64,000 bases of DNA from Pontiella desulfatans (GTDB lineage Bacteria > Verrucomicrobiota > Kiritimatiellia > Kiritimatiellales > Pontiellaceae). Below, in pieces: positions 50,772 through 59,251 of this stretch (position 1 is the first letter of the stretch; every line of letters begins with the position of its first letter). A program made the position numbers and the translations under genes. The notes under the pieces are model-generated. The model was not told the DNA's origin. It saw only the letters and a program-made list of their open reading frames with translations, and did not search any database. The stretch spans positions 1,178,001 through 1,242,000 of the forward strand of contig NZ_CAAHFG010000002.1 in the NCBI RefSeq assembly GCF_900890425.1, given 5' to 3'.

Positions 50772-52100
50772 TTGTTCGGTCGCTTAAAGAGCCTGCTGGG
50801 GCAAGCCCAAAACCATGGCGGGGAGATGCTGTGGATCATGCTCGGGCAGATTGTGGCTGCGCTTGGAACTTTCGCCGGGGTACGGGTGCTGACCGAATTG
50901 ATGACGCCCGGCGAGTACGGCAAGGTTGCACTTGTGCTGAGCCTAGTGAACCTGGTGCAACTTTCACTGGGCCGGGCATTCGGGACGGCTTCGTACCGTT
51001 TCCTCGGGGTCTCCCAAGACAAAGGGGAACTCGGCGCGTTTGGTGCCGTGACACTTCGTTGGAGTGCAGGCTCCATCGCCATGCTTCTTGTTTTCCTTCC
51101 GTTGCTTCTGTTGTTGCGTCTTGGATTGGATTGGCCTGTTTCGGTGCCCCTGCTTGCGGGCGGTGTTGGGTTAACCGCATTCCTGTTGCTCCATGCCTTG
51201 GGAACGGGCATCGAGAACGCCGCCCGCCATCGGCCCGCCGCGGCAATCGGGCAGATGGGCTACGAATGGGGGCGGGTCTTGTTGGCGGCACTGTTGGTTG
51301 CCGTTGTTACGCCATCGGCCGAGATGGCGGTGGTGGGCTTCATGGCATCCGCTGTCCTTGCAACGGCCTTCCATGGGTTCTTCATCCGGAAATGGTTGGC
51401 CTTTCCGGAAATCCATCTTTTCCAGGACGTCCGTGAAACGTATGTTGGGAAGCACTATGCCGGCTACCTGCTCCCCGTTGTGGCGGGGGGATTCCTGACC
51501 TGGATATTCCTATTCTCCGTACGCTGGATCCTGATGCGCTTCGAGTCGCTCGAGGATGTGGCGGTGTTTTCGGCGTTCTACCAGATCGGGGTGGTGCCTT
51601 CGTTGCTGGGGGCCAGCGTTCTCAATAGCCTGCTCGCGCCCATCTTCTACCGTCGGGTCTCCGATGGCCAGGACAAGGCTACCCATGCCCGAATGTTCCG
51701 GGTCAACCTTGCTGTGGCGGCGGGCATTCTCGCTGTGGTCGTTGCCGGGACGCTGGCCGTCGCCATAATGAGGGGCTGGATTTGCGCACTGCTGCTAGAC
51801 GAGGCCTACCGCACCCACGCGTGGATGCTGCCATGGATGGTCGTTGCCGGAGGATTGTACGCGGTCGGAGAGCAGTTGCTGATCAGCGTCATGAGCTTTT
51901 CATCCACCAAGATCCTGATTCCGCTTAAGGCCGTCATGGCGGGGCTGGCGGTTGCGGTCTATTGGTATGCCGCTGGCCGGTTCGGTCTGAATGGGGTGGT
52001 GTTTGCGCTTGCCGTACTAGGGGGCGGTTATGCTTTGCTCATGTTCTTTGCGTGGTTGGGTATGTATTTGAAATCTTTTGGTTTGGCAGGGGAACGGTAG
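50772..52100 (+). CDS. Flippase-like membrane protein (Wzx/MATE-type polysaccharide exporter)
   Basis: The 442-residue product has about twelve membrane helices with the pattern of the Wzx/PST flippase family (MLWIMLGQIVAALGTFAGVRVL, TRVLTELMTPGEYGKVALVLSL, both shortened). It would flip a lipid-linked oligosaccharide across the inner membrane. The start is TTG (50772) with AGGGATAGG upstream. The radical SAM gene (copy 2) begins 1 base after its stop. Confidence 0.85.
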   Translation: MFGRLKSLLGQAQNHGGEMLWIMLGQIVAALGTFAGVRVLTELMTPGEYGKVALVLSLVNLVQLSLGRAFGTASYRFLGVSQDKGELGAFGAVTLRWSAGSIAMLLVFLPLLLLLRLGLDWPVSVPLLAGGVGLTAFLLLHALGTGIENAARHRPAAAIGQMGYEWGRVLLAALLVAVVTPSAEMAVVGFMASAVLATAFHGFFIRKWLAFPEIHLFQDVRETYVGKHYAGYLLPVVAGGFLTWIFLFSVRWILMRFESLEDVAVFSAFYQIGVVPSLLGASVLNSLLAPIFYRRVSDGQDKATHARMFRVNLAVAAGILAVVVAGTLAVAIMRGWICALLLDEAYRTHAWMLPWMVVAGGLYAVGEQLLISVMSFSSTKILIPLKAVMAGLAVAVYWYAAGRFGLNGVVFALAVLGGGYALLMFFAWLGMYLKSFGLAGER

Positions 52101-52101
52101 C

Positions 52102-53217
52102 ATGCCGGGATTTGGTTTTGTGGTGAAATATGCGGCCGACAGGCTGTGCGGCTTGATGCCTGGGATGAAAGTCTATCCCCGGGTGTTGCAGTTTCCGGTC
52201 ACCTCGCGCTGCAATTCGCTATGCAAGAGCTGCAATATTCCTTCCGAAGGTAGCAAGATCGATATGTCGGTCGAGCTGCTGCGGAAACTGGTTCGCGACC
52301 CGCTCCTGAAAAAAACCGAATCCGTCGGGATCAACGGTGGAGAGCCTTCGTTGATGCGCAACCTGCCCGAACTCGTCGGCATCCTGCTGGAGCTACCCCG
52401 CATACGGTCATTTACCCTCATCACCAACGGATTGCTTTCCGACCGCGTTTTGGAGCAGTCCAAGGCGATTGTTTCACAGTGCCGCGAACGCGGCGTCCGG
52501 TTTTCCTTGTCGGTTTCCCTGGACGGTGTGGGGGAAATCCACGACGAGTGCCGTGGAATACCGCACGGCTTCGGCAGAACGGTGGAAACCATCGACCGGG
52601 TGCTGGCCGAGCGTTCATCCTATTGCGATGCCTTCAGCGTCGGGTGCACGGTTTCCAAGGCCAATGTTGACCATTTGGTCGAACTCGACGAATTTTGCCG
52701 TGCGAAGGCCTATCCGGTTTTCTATCGTCTTGCCGTCGGAAACCGCAGAATCTTCACCGATTCATGCGAAATGGATTTCAGTGTGCTCGCAGACGAGAAT
52801 GCCCTCCAGTCGGCCCAGGAATTCTTCTACGGAAAAATCATCGACCGCTCGAACAGGAACTGGCGGGAAAAGCTCGTGTATTTCATGATCCTTGAATATT
52901 TGCTTTCGAAGGGAACCGTCCGGCTTGCCAATTGTTTCTGGGCATGGCGCGATGCCACCATCGACGAGTCCGGCAAACTCTACTATTGTGCAACCCAAAG
53001 CGAGAGCATCGGACAACTGGATGGGCGGAACGGCCGTTCACTCTTCTTTGCACGCGACAACCAGCGCTATCGCAAGCGGCTGTGTGCCGGGCATTGCTCC
53101 TCCTGCATCCACTACGCCTTCATGCCGACCCCCGGGGGCTTGTTTCGTTTCGCGCTGTTCGCCGGCCGGTGGGTGGCCTTTTCCCGGCTCTACAAAGCCA
53201 TGCGGAGGCGCCTGTGA
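52102..53217 (+). CDS. Radical SAM enzyme with SPASM-like C-terminus, copy 2
   Basis: The 371-residue product repeats the layout of the enzyme at 41719: the 4Fe-4S motif CNSLCKSC (Cys37, Cys41, Cys44) preceded by YPRVLQFPVTSR, INGGEPSL, SLSVSLDGVGEIHDECRG (shortened: SVSLDGVGEI), and a C-terminal cluster (CFWAWRDATIDES, YYCATQS, CSSCIHYAF). AGGGGAACGG precedes the ATG. It is followed by the pyruvyl transferase copy 2 through a 4-base GTGA overlap, the same junction as in copy 1. Substrate unknown. Confidence 0.9.
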   Translation: MPGFGFVVKYAADRLCGLMPGMKVYPRVLQFPVTSRCNSLCKSCNIPSEGSKIDMSVELLRKLVRDPLLKKTESVGINGGEPSLMRNLPELVGILLELPRIRSFTLITNGLLSDRVLEQSKAIVSQCRERGVRFSLSVSLDGVGEIHDECRGIPHGFGRTVETIDRVLAERSSYCDAFSVGCTVSKANVDHLVELDEFCRAKAYPVFYRLAVGNRRIFTDSCEMDFSVLADENALQSAQEFFYGKIIDRSNRNWREKLVYFMILEYLLSKGTVRLANCFWAWRDATIDESGKLYYCATQSESIGQLDGRNGRSLFFARDNQRYRKRLCAGHCSSCIHYAFMPTPGGLFRFALFAGRWVAFSRLYKAMRRRL

Positions 53218-54359
53218 AAATCTGCATCGTAGGCTGGTACGGAACCGAAACCATTGGTGACCGGGCAATCCTGGCCGGCATCATCCAACTGCTCGCCGAG
53301 TCCTTTCCGGATTTTGAAGTGGAACTGGGCAGCTTGATTCCTTTTTTTTCCGAGCGGATGCTACACGAGGACGCCGACCTATGGGCAAAGCTTGCGGGAA
53401 GGACTGTGAAGTTGCACATGTTCGATAGCACTTCGATGACCGGGCTAAGGCGGGCAGTCGGGGAATCGGATCTGGTGCTTGTTGGCGGCGGGCCGTTGAT
53501 GGACCTTCGCTCCATGCACGTGCTCTCCTATGCGTTTGCCTATGCCAGGAAACGCGGCAAAAGAACCGGGGTCTTCGGGTGCGGTGCAGGCCCTCTGAAG
53601 ACTGCGGAATACCGGAAGGTGACCGCCGATATCCTTTCGAATGCGGATTTCGCGGTCTTCCGGGATCGGGCTTCGCTGGATTTTGTGGAGGAGCAAGGAT
53701 TGTGCGCCGCCGGAACCTTCAAATCGGCGATTTGCCCCGCCGCATTCTGTGCAATGCATTTCCGGGAAGAATATCCGCCGGTGCGGGGGGCAGAACGCAT
53801 TTGCGTGAATTTGCGTCGGATGCCGGACGGCTATCTCGATGGCGCGCCCGAACGGATCGACGAAGCGACGGAGCGTTTGGTGCTGTCGCTGGCGCAGCGC
53901 TTTCCCGAAAAGGAGGTTGTGCTGACGCCAAACCACTATTTTGCCATGGGGAACGACGACCGCGTGTTATTGAACGGGATTCGCTTCAGGTCGGATGCCG
54001 GCAACCTGACCGTGCGGAACAAACCCTTGAGCCTGGAGGGAACCATGCGGTTTTTTGCGGATTCGTGTTTCTGCGTCGGCATGCGCTTCCACTCGTTCCT
54101 GTTGATGTCCATTGTCAATGGGCGCTGCATTCTTCTGAACTACACCGGTGAAAACGAAGGGAAGACGGCAGGATTCATCCGCGACTACGACACGGCGGGT
54201 TTCTTCGATTCCAGGCATATGATCCAGTTGTGCGAATCCGCCAGTCTCGACGGGATTTCATTCTTCGAATCCTCCAGTGAGTTGTTCGGGCTGGATGCCG
54301 GATTGTTGGAAACCGCCCGTTCCGTCTACCGCAACGAATTGACGGGGCTTTGGCAATGA
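53214..54359 (+). CDS. Polysaccharide pyruvyl transferase-family protein, copy 2
   Basis: The 381-residue product is the second copy of the family seen at 42816: VKICIVGWYGTETIGDRAILAG at the N-terminus (shortened), FGCGAGPLKTAEYRKV, DFAVFRDRASLDFVEEQ and CVGMRFHSFLLMSIVNGRC. The start is GTG 53214, inside the radical SAM stop (GTGA). Two copies of the pair in one locus argue for two related modification steps or for one step with two acceptors. It overlaps the GT4 gene after it by 4 bases. Confidence 0.85.
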   Translation: MKICIVGWYGTETIGDRAILAGIIQLLAESFPDFEVELGSLIPFFSERMLHEDADLWAKLAGRTVKLHMFDSTSMTGLRRAVGESDLVLVGGGPLMDLRSMHVLSYAFAYARKRGKRTGVFGCGAGPLKTAEYRKVTADILSNADFAVFRDRASLDFVEEQGLCAAGTFKSAICPAAFCAMHFREEYPPVRGAERICVNLRRMPDGYLDGAPERIDEATERLVLSLAQRFPEKEVVLTPNHYFAMGNDDRVLLNGIRFRSDAGNLTVRNKPLSLEGTMRFFADSCFCVGMRFHSFLLMSIVNGRCILLNYTGENEGKTAGFIRDYDTAGFFDSRHMIQLCESASLDGISFFESSSELFGLDAGLLETARSVYRNELTGLWQ

Positions 54360-55588
54360 AGATTTTGCATCTGACCATCTACGATATCAAGGGGGGGGCA
54401 TCGCGTGCCGGATACCGAATCTGTTCGGCATTGCGCGCCACCGGGGTCGATTCCCGCATGGGCGTCATGCGCAAGCTGGGTTCGGATTCCTTTGTGCATG
54501 GGGCAACGGGGTTCCCGAAGAGCCAGTTGGCGCTCCTTTGGATGGCGACCACACGCATTCCGCTCATGGCCCATCCCAAGCGGGCGCCGATGCCGATGTA
54601 TTCCTTCGATTCCATGCCGGGCTTCCCGTTTGCATGGCCATCGGGGTTCGATCCCGACATCATCCATCTCCACTGGATTAACAACGGGTTCCTGAACACC
54701 CGCCAGCTGGAGGGGTTCGGGAAACCGGTGGTCTGGACGGTTCACGACATGTGGCCCATGACCGGCGGATGCCACTACAGTGGCGAATGCAAAAAGTTTT
54801 CCGCAGCCTGCGGAACCTGCGAACAACTGGGCTCGACGAAGGTGGAGGATGCGGCCTTCCGTCAGCAGCAGCGCAAGGCCAGGCATTATTCCATGGTTAA
54901 TATGGGCATTGTATGCCCCTCCAAGTGGATGGCCAGTTGCGCAGACCGAAGTTTGGCATTCGCGGGAAAACCTGTCCATGTGGTGAAGAACCCGATCGAT
55001 ACAACGGTCTTCGTGGGGCAAAGCAAGGCGGTTGCAAGGTCGAGGCTTGGGTTGCCACTGGATAAAAAACTGGTTCTGTTCAGTTCCATGCGGGGGCATG
55101 TCAACCGAATCAAGGGTTTGCATTTGCTCAAACCCGCCCTGCAGGAACTCGCCTCCCGGAACCAGGATGTCCATCTGGTGGTGGTGGGGGCCGACAAAAC
55201 CGACGGGCAGGAGGACTTGCCGTTCCCGATCCACTATACGGGATATATTTCCAGCGAAGAGGAGATGGCTTCATACTATGCCGCCGCGGATGTATTTGTT
55301 GCCCCGTCGCTTCAGGACAACCTGCCCAATACGGTAATGGAGTCCCTCTCGTGCGCAACCCCCGCCGTTGCTTTCAACATCGGCGGCATGCCGGACATGA
55401 TTGCGCACCGGGAATCCGGCTATCTGGCAACGCCCTTCGATGTAGGGGATCTGGCCACTGGAATCGAATGGTGCCTGGGCAACAACCCGGACAATTGCCT
55501 CGGTAATGTGGGGCGCCGGTTTGCGGAGGGTTGCACTCCTTCCGTAATTGCCGCAAAGTACATGCAAATCTATAGGGACATGGTCTAG
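54356..55588 (+). CDS. Glycosyltransferase, GT4 family
   Basis: The 410-residue product has a GT-B layout with MKILHLTIYDIKGGASRAGY at the N-terminus, DIIHLHWINNGFLN, TVHDMWPMTGGCHYSGEC (which carries several cysteines) and the GT4 region VFVAPSLQDNLPNTVMESLSCATPAVAFN (shortened: PNTVMESLSCATPAVAF). It is coupled to the pyruvyl transferase copy 2 by a 4-base overlap, so it probably adds the sugar that pair acts on, or the reverse. Donor and acceptor are unknown. Confidence 0.9.
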   Translation: MKILHLTIYDIKGGASRAGYRICSALRATGVDSRMGVMRKLGSDSFVHGATGFPKSQLALLWMATTRIPLMAHPKRAPMPMYSFDSMPGFPFAWPSGFDPDIIHLHWINNGFLNTRQLEGFGKPVVWTVHDMWPMTGGCHYSGECKKFSAACGTCEQLGSTKVEDAAFRQQQRKARHYSMVNMGIVCPSKWMASCADRSLAFAGKPVHVVKNPIDTTVFVGQSKAVARSRLGLPLDKKLVLFSSMRGHVNRIKGLHLLKPALQELASRNQDVHLVVVGADKTDGQEDLPFPIHYTGYISSEEEMASYYAAADVFVAPSLQDNLPNTVMESLSCATPAVAFNIGGMPDMIAHRESGYLATPFDVGDLATGIEWCLGNNPDNCLGNVGRRFAEGCTPSVIAAKYMQIYRDMV

Positions 55589-55598
55589 GAGTATTGTT

Positions 55599-56933
55599 TT
55601 GGCTTATTTTTCTTTCGCAGCTGTTTTTCTTGTTATTGCCGGTATTACACTCGCATTCGTGCGGGCCCAAAAGTGGGATTTTTTCACGCCCCACACCTAC
55701 CAATCGGCGTTCTTTGTCTTGCTGTTGGTGTTTTTTCCGGCCTTGCAGCTCGCGCTCGGCAATTTCCCCGAAGAAACCAAGGCGATCGTGAAAACGAACT
55801 TCATGGTGCTGCTGTACTATTGCAGCTTTTCCCTGCCCTTCTTTCTTTTCCGTCGATCCCCCGCAGCCTTCGGTGCACTTCGGCAGAAGGGGACGCAGCA
55901 TGGCCGGCGGGTGGACGTGTTGGTGTTCCTTGCATTGGGGGGCATGGTTGTTTGTTATGGATTGCTGACTTGGCTTTCCGGGTTCGGGCTTCGTAACTGG
56001 CTACTCTACCCGCGTCTTGGCCTCCAGTTCTATCGTGGTGGGGTCGGGCCGTTGTTCGTCGGGGCGCAGTTGCTGCTCGTCTCCGCCTATTTCCTGATCT
56101 TGTTTTTCCGCGCCAAGACGGCGAAGGCGATTGCCGCAACGGTGGTGTTTTTCGCGTTCATCGCCTATTTCTTCGGCTCCAAGGGCGGCCCGCTCTACGT
56201 TGGCTTTTCCGGGGTGGCCTATTACTATTTCTTTTTCCGCAGGCTTTCATTGCCGAAACTTATTCTCGCGATGTCCTCGTTGGCCGTCATATTCATCATC
56301 TTGTTCCAGACCCATCGCGTGCAATGGCAGTCTTTCAAGGACAACATCGATTCCTTTCCCGTGCCTCGCTATGTCGATTTCCAACAGAAGGATTATGTGA
56401 AAACAGCGATGGGGGACGAAGAGGAGCAAAGCACCTCGCACGCAGTGGTGTCCTATGCAGACCACTATTACTATGCCTGCCTGTTCTTCCGCGACTTTGG
56501 GGATCAGTTCCACCTTTGCTACGGCGCGGAGTACGTCAATGCGCTGTGGACCTATGTGCCGCGCTTCATTTACCCCGAAAAGCCCATGTCGTTCGGCCTG
56601 ACCGAGTTCGTGATAGAAAAATACCATCCGGGGCTTGCGGCCAAGGGGCACGGCCGGGTGGTCGGCGGCAAGGTGTTCCGGCGCGGCATTGAGGGATACC
56701 TTAATTTCGGCGTGCTCGGTCTGGTTGTGGCGGGGCTGGTCAAGGGCGTGTTTGCCGCACTGGCCTACCGTAGTTTTCTGGCCAACCGCGACATGGTCAG
56801 CTTCGCTCTTGTGCTCTTCATGATGGATTTTGTCTGGTTCACTTGCCCCGGTGCGCTATTGGTTGCCTGGCTGGCTCTGTTTGCCATGGCCTTGAAATTC
56901 TTGGGGATTGGGCTCGTTCCAAATGAAGATTAG
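55599..56933 (+). CDS. Polysaccharide polymerase-like membrane protein (Wzy-like)
   Basis: The 444-residue product has about ten membrane helices: LAYFSFAAVFLVIAGITLAFV at the N-terminus, VLVFLALGGMVVCYGLLTWL, FVGAQLLLVSAYFLILFF and others, with a soluble loop around residues 260-330 (VDFQQKDYV, CYGAEYVNALWTYVPRFIYP). The layout fits an oligosaccharide-repeat polymerase; there is no strong sequence signature. The start is TTG 55599, with TAGGAG upstream. The next GT2 starts inside its last codons (11-base overlap). Confidence 0.75.
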   Translation: MAYFSFAAVFLVIAGITLAFVRAQKWDFFTPHTYQSAFFVLLLVFFPALQLALGNFPEETKAIVKTNFMVLLYYCSFSLPFFLFRRSPAAFGALRQKGTQHGRRVDVLVFLALGGMVVCYGLLTWLSGFGLRNWLLYPRLGLQFYRGGVGPLFVGAQLLLVSAYFLILFFRAKTAKAIAATVVFFAFIAYFFGSKGGPLYVGFSGVAYYYFFFRRLSLPKLILAMSSLAVIFIILFQTHRVQWQSFKDNIDSFPVPRYVDFQQKDYVKTAMGDEEEQSTSHAVVSYADHYYYACLFFRDFGDQFHLCYGAEYVNALWTYVPRFIYPEKPMSFGLTEFVIEKYHPGLAAKGHGRVVGGKVFRRGIEGYLNFGVLGLVVAGLVKGVFAALAYRSFLANRDMVSFALVLFMMDFVWFTCPGALLVAWLALFAMALKFLGIGLVPNED

Positions 56934-57678
56934 TCTGGTCACAGCTTCGTTCAACAGCGCTTCGACTATCGAAGACACCTTTAAATCCGTGGGGTTGCAG
57001 GCGTTCAGCGAACTTGAATACATCCTCGTCGATGGCGCTTCCTCGGATGCCACCCTGGAACTTGCCGGAAAATACGAAAACCTCATATCGAAACAGGTCA
57101 GCGAGCCGGACGGGGGGATCTACGATGCCATGAACAAGGGAATCCGCATGGCTACGGGAGATGTCGTGGGGCTTATCAATTCAGACGACATGCTGGCCGC
57201 ACCGGATGTCCTCCTGGAAGTTGCCGCGGCATTTGAGGATCAGGAGGTGGAGGCCGTTTACGGCGATTTGGTCTATGTCGATGCCGGCGATGTTTCGAAA
57301 ACGAAGCGTGTTTGGCGGTCTGGAATATATTCAAAACAGAAGTTGGCGCGAGGGTGGTATCCTGCGCATCCGACCGTCTATCTGCGGCGTTCCGTCTATG
57401 AGCGGTTCGGACTTTTCGACCTGGACTTCCCACTCGCAGCGGACGGAGAGTTCCTTTTTCGCATCTTCTCGAAGGGAATCCGCGCCCGCTACATTCCGAA
57501 AATCATGGTACGGATGCGAACCGGCGGCGCAACGGGACAGCGTTCCAATCTATGGCGGCAAAACCGCGAAATCATGCGAGGCATGCGAAAGAACGGGATT
57601 CATGTGTCCCCCCTGTTTTTCCCGGCCAAGCTACTGAACCGGACGTGGCAGCGTTTTCAGGGCTGGATGGCAAGGTAG
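56923..57678 (+). CDS. Glycosyltransferase, GT2 family
   Basis: The 251-residue product has the GT2 motifs: KISLVTASFNSASTIEDTFKS at the N-terminus (shortened), EYILVDGASSDATLELA, SEPDGGIYDAMNKGI and the metal motif NSDDML, and a later GWYPAHPTVYLRR. It resembles PgaC/WcaA-type enzymes that add sugars to lipid-linked oligosaccharides. ATG 56923 is inside the stop region of the polymerase-like gene. A 5-base gap leads to the epimerase. Confidence 0.92.
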   Translation: MKISLVTASFNSASTIEDTFKSVGLQAFSELEYILVDGASSDATLELAGKYENLISKQVSEPDGGIYDAMNKGIRMATGDVVGLINSDDMLAAPDVLLEVAAAFEDQEVEAVYGDLVYVDAGDVSKTKRVWRSGIYSKQKLARGWYPAHPTVYLRRSVYERFGLFDLDFPLAADGEFLFRIFSKGIRARYIPKIMVRMRTGGATGQRSNLWRQNREIMRGMRKNGIHVSPLFFPAKLLNRTWQRFQGWMAR

Positions 57679-57683
57679 GAACC

Positions 57684-58634
57684 ATGGCGGTTTTGGTGAC
57701 AGGTGCATGCGGGTGGATCGGCCGGGCGGTTTGCGCGTTCCTGGCCGGGAAGGGGATTCCCGTGGTCGGTGCCGATTTGGCGGAGGCCACCGGGCCGTGG
57801 GAGCGTTTCGAAGGTCTCGACATCACCCAGCCGCTCGATTTCCCGGCCGAGGGCATCGATGCCGTGATCCATTGCGCGGGATATGCCCACCGGCCGAATG
57901 AGACTCCGGAGGAGCAAAAAATGTTCTATGCCGTCAACCGCGACGGCACCCGCAATATGCTCGATTGGTGTTCCCGCAACGGGGTCGGCCGTTTTCTTTA
58001 CGTGGGGTCGATCGCTTCCTACGACTGGAAGGCGGCCAATGGCGAACCCGTGGATGAGGATTTCCCGATGTTGCTCGAAACGCACTATGCCCGTTCCAAA
58101 TATGAAGGGGAGCAACTGGTGGCCGGCTCCGGTCTGGATTGGCGCATTGTCCGCCTCGCAACCGTCTTCGGCGAGGGCGACCGGGCAAACTTTGCCAAAA
58201 TGGCGGCGGCCATGAAAAAAAGGATGTTCCTGGTTCCTGGAAAGGGGACGGCCCGCAAGAGCGTACTTCCCGTGGAGGTGGCCGCCGGGCTCATCTCGGA
58301 ATTCGCCCTGATGGACCAGGTGCCGCACCGTTTGGTCAACCTGGCATTGCCCGAAGCCCCGTCCTTATCGGAAATCTGCGCCGCCTACAATGAGGTTTGC
58401 GGCTTCTCGGCAGTACCTCATGTTCCCCTCGCATTATTGCGGGTTTTGGGATTCGGCGGGGATCTCGCCGCCAAGGTTTTGGGCCGGTTCCCATTCACAT
58501 CCAATACCCTTGGAAAACTCACCCAGACCACCGAGGTTTCAACCACCCGCATGCAGGCGTGTTTCCCGGGAATGGCATTCCAGCCCTTTTCCGACTGCCT
58601 GGCCTCTTGCAAGGAGTACTACATCTCCTTGTAG
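57684..58634 (+). CDS. NAD-dependent epimerase/dehydratase (SDR), probably a 4-keto-sugar reductase or epimerase
   Basis: The 316-residue product is an extended SDR: the nucleotide loop TGACGWIGRAV near the N-terminus, VIHCAGYAHRP, and the catalytic YARSK (Tyr-x3-Lys). With the large dehydratase at 59252 and a sugar-1-phosphate transferase at 58670, it could reduce the 4-keto product to a QuiNAc- or FucNAc-type UDP sugar, as in WbpM-WbpV pairs; that is inference. ATG 57684 begins the conserved fold. Confidence 0.88.
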   Translation: MAVLVTGACGWIGRAVCAFLAGKGIPVVGADLAEATGPWERFEGLDITQPLDFPAEGIDAVIHCAGYAHRPNETPEEQKMFYAVNRDGTRNMLDWCSRNGVGRFLYVGSIASYDWKAANGEPVDEDFPMLLETHYARSKYEGEQLVAGSGLDWRIVRLATVFGEGDRANFAKMAAAMKKRMFLVPGKGTARKSVLPVEVAAGLISEFALMDQVPHRLVNLALPEAPSLSEICAAYNEVCGFSAVPHVPLALLRVLGFGGDLAAKVLGRFPFTSNTLGKLTQTTEVSTTRMQACFPGMAFQPFSDCLASCKEYYISL

Positions 58635-58669
58635 GTTCCGCCATTCTTTGCTTACATGTCGCGAATGCC

Positions 58670-59230
58670 ATGAAACGTTTTTTTGATATTGTTGTCTCGC
58701 TGTCGATTCTGGTGGTTTTTTCGCCGGTTTTCGTTCTTTGCGCCCTGGCCGTTCGGTTCACTTCGAAGGGGCCGGTGTTCTATGTCTCCGACCGGATCGG
58801 TGCGAACAACTCCCATTTCAACATGATCAAGTTCCGGACCATGCGCATCGATACGCCCCAGGTGGCCACGCATCTGATGACCGATCCCAAGGCATTCCTT
58901 ACCCCGGTGGGCGATTTCCTGCGCAAAAGCAGTCTCGACGAACTGCCGCAATTGATCAATGTGCTCAAGGGCGAGATGTCGATCGTTGGGCCGCGCCCGG
59001 CGCTGTTCAACCAGGACGACCAGATTTCGTTGCGAACCGAGGCCGGTTGCCATGTGCTGGTTCCCGGCATCACCGGATGGGCGCAGGTGAATGGGCGCGA
59101 CGATATCCCGATTGTTCGCAAGGTCGAGCTGGACACCTGGTATTTCCATAACCGAAGCTTTGCGCTCGACATGAAGATTATCCTTTTGACCGCTTGGCAT
59201 GTTGTCTGGCGCAAGGATGTCAGCCACTAG
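58670..59230 (+). CDS. Sugar-1-phosphate transferase, PglC/WcaJ small type
   Basis: The 186-residue product is the short (monotopic) kind of initiating phosphoglycosyl transferase. After one re-entrant hydrophobic segment (FDIVVSLSILVVFSPVFVLC), it shows the catalytic Asp-Glu dyad in SSLDELPQL, FRTMR, VGPRPAL and GITGWAQVNGR. It would load the first sugar phosphate onto undecaprenyl phosphate. It sits between the epimerase and the dehydratase that could make its donor, an arrangement common in O-antigen and capsule loci. Confidence 0.92.
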   Translation: MKRFFDIVVSLSILVVFSPVFVLCALAVRFTSKGPVFYVSDRIGANNSHFNMIKFRTMRIDTPQVATHLMTDPKAFLTPVGDFLRKSSLDELPQLINVLKGEMSIVGPRPALFNQDDQISLRTEAGCHVLVPGITGWAQVNGRDDIPIVRKVELDTWYFHNRSFALDMKIILLTAWHVVWRKDVSH

Positions 59231-59251
59231 GGGCGAGGCACGAAAGCAGCA

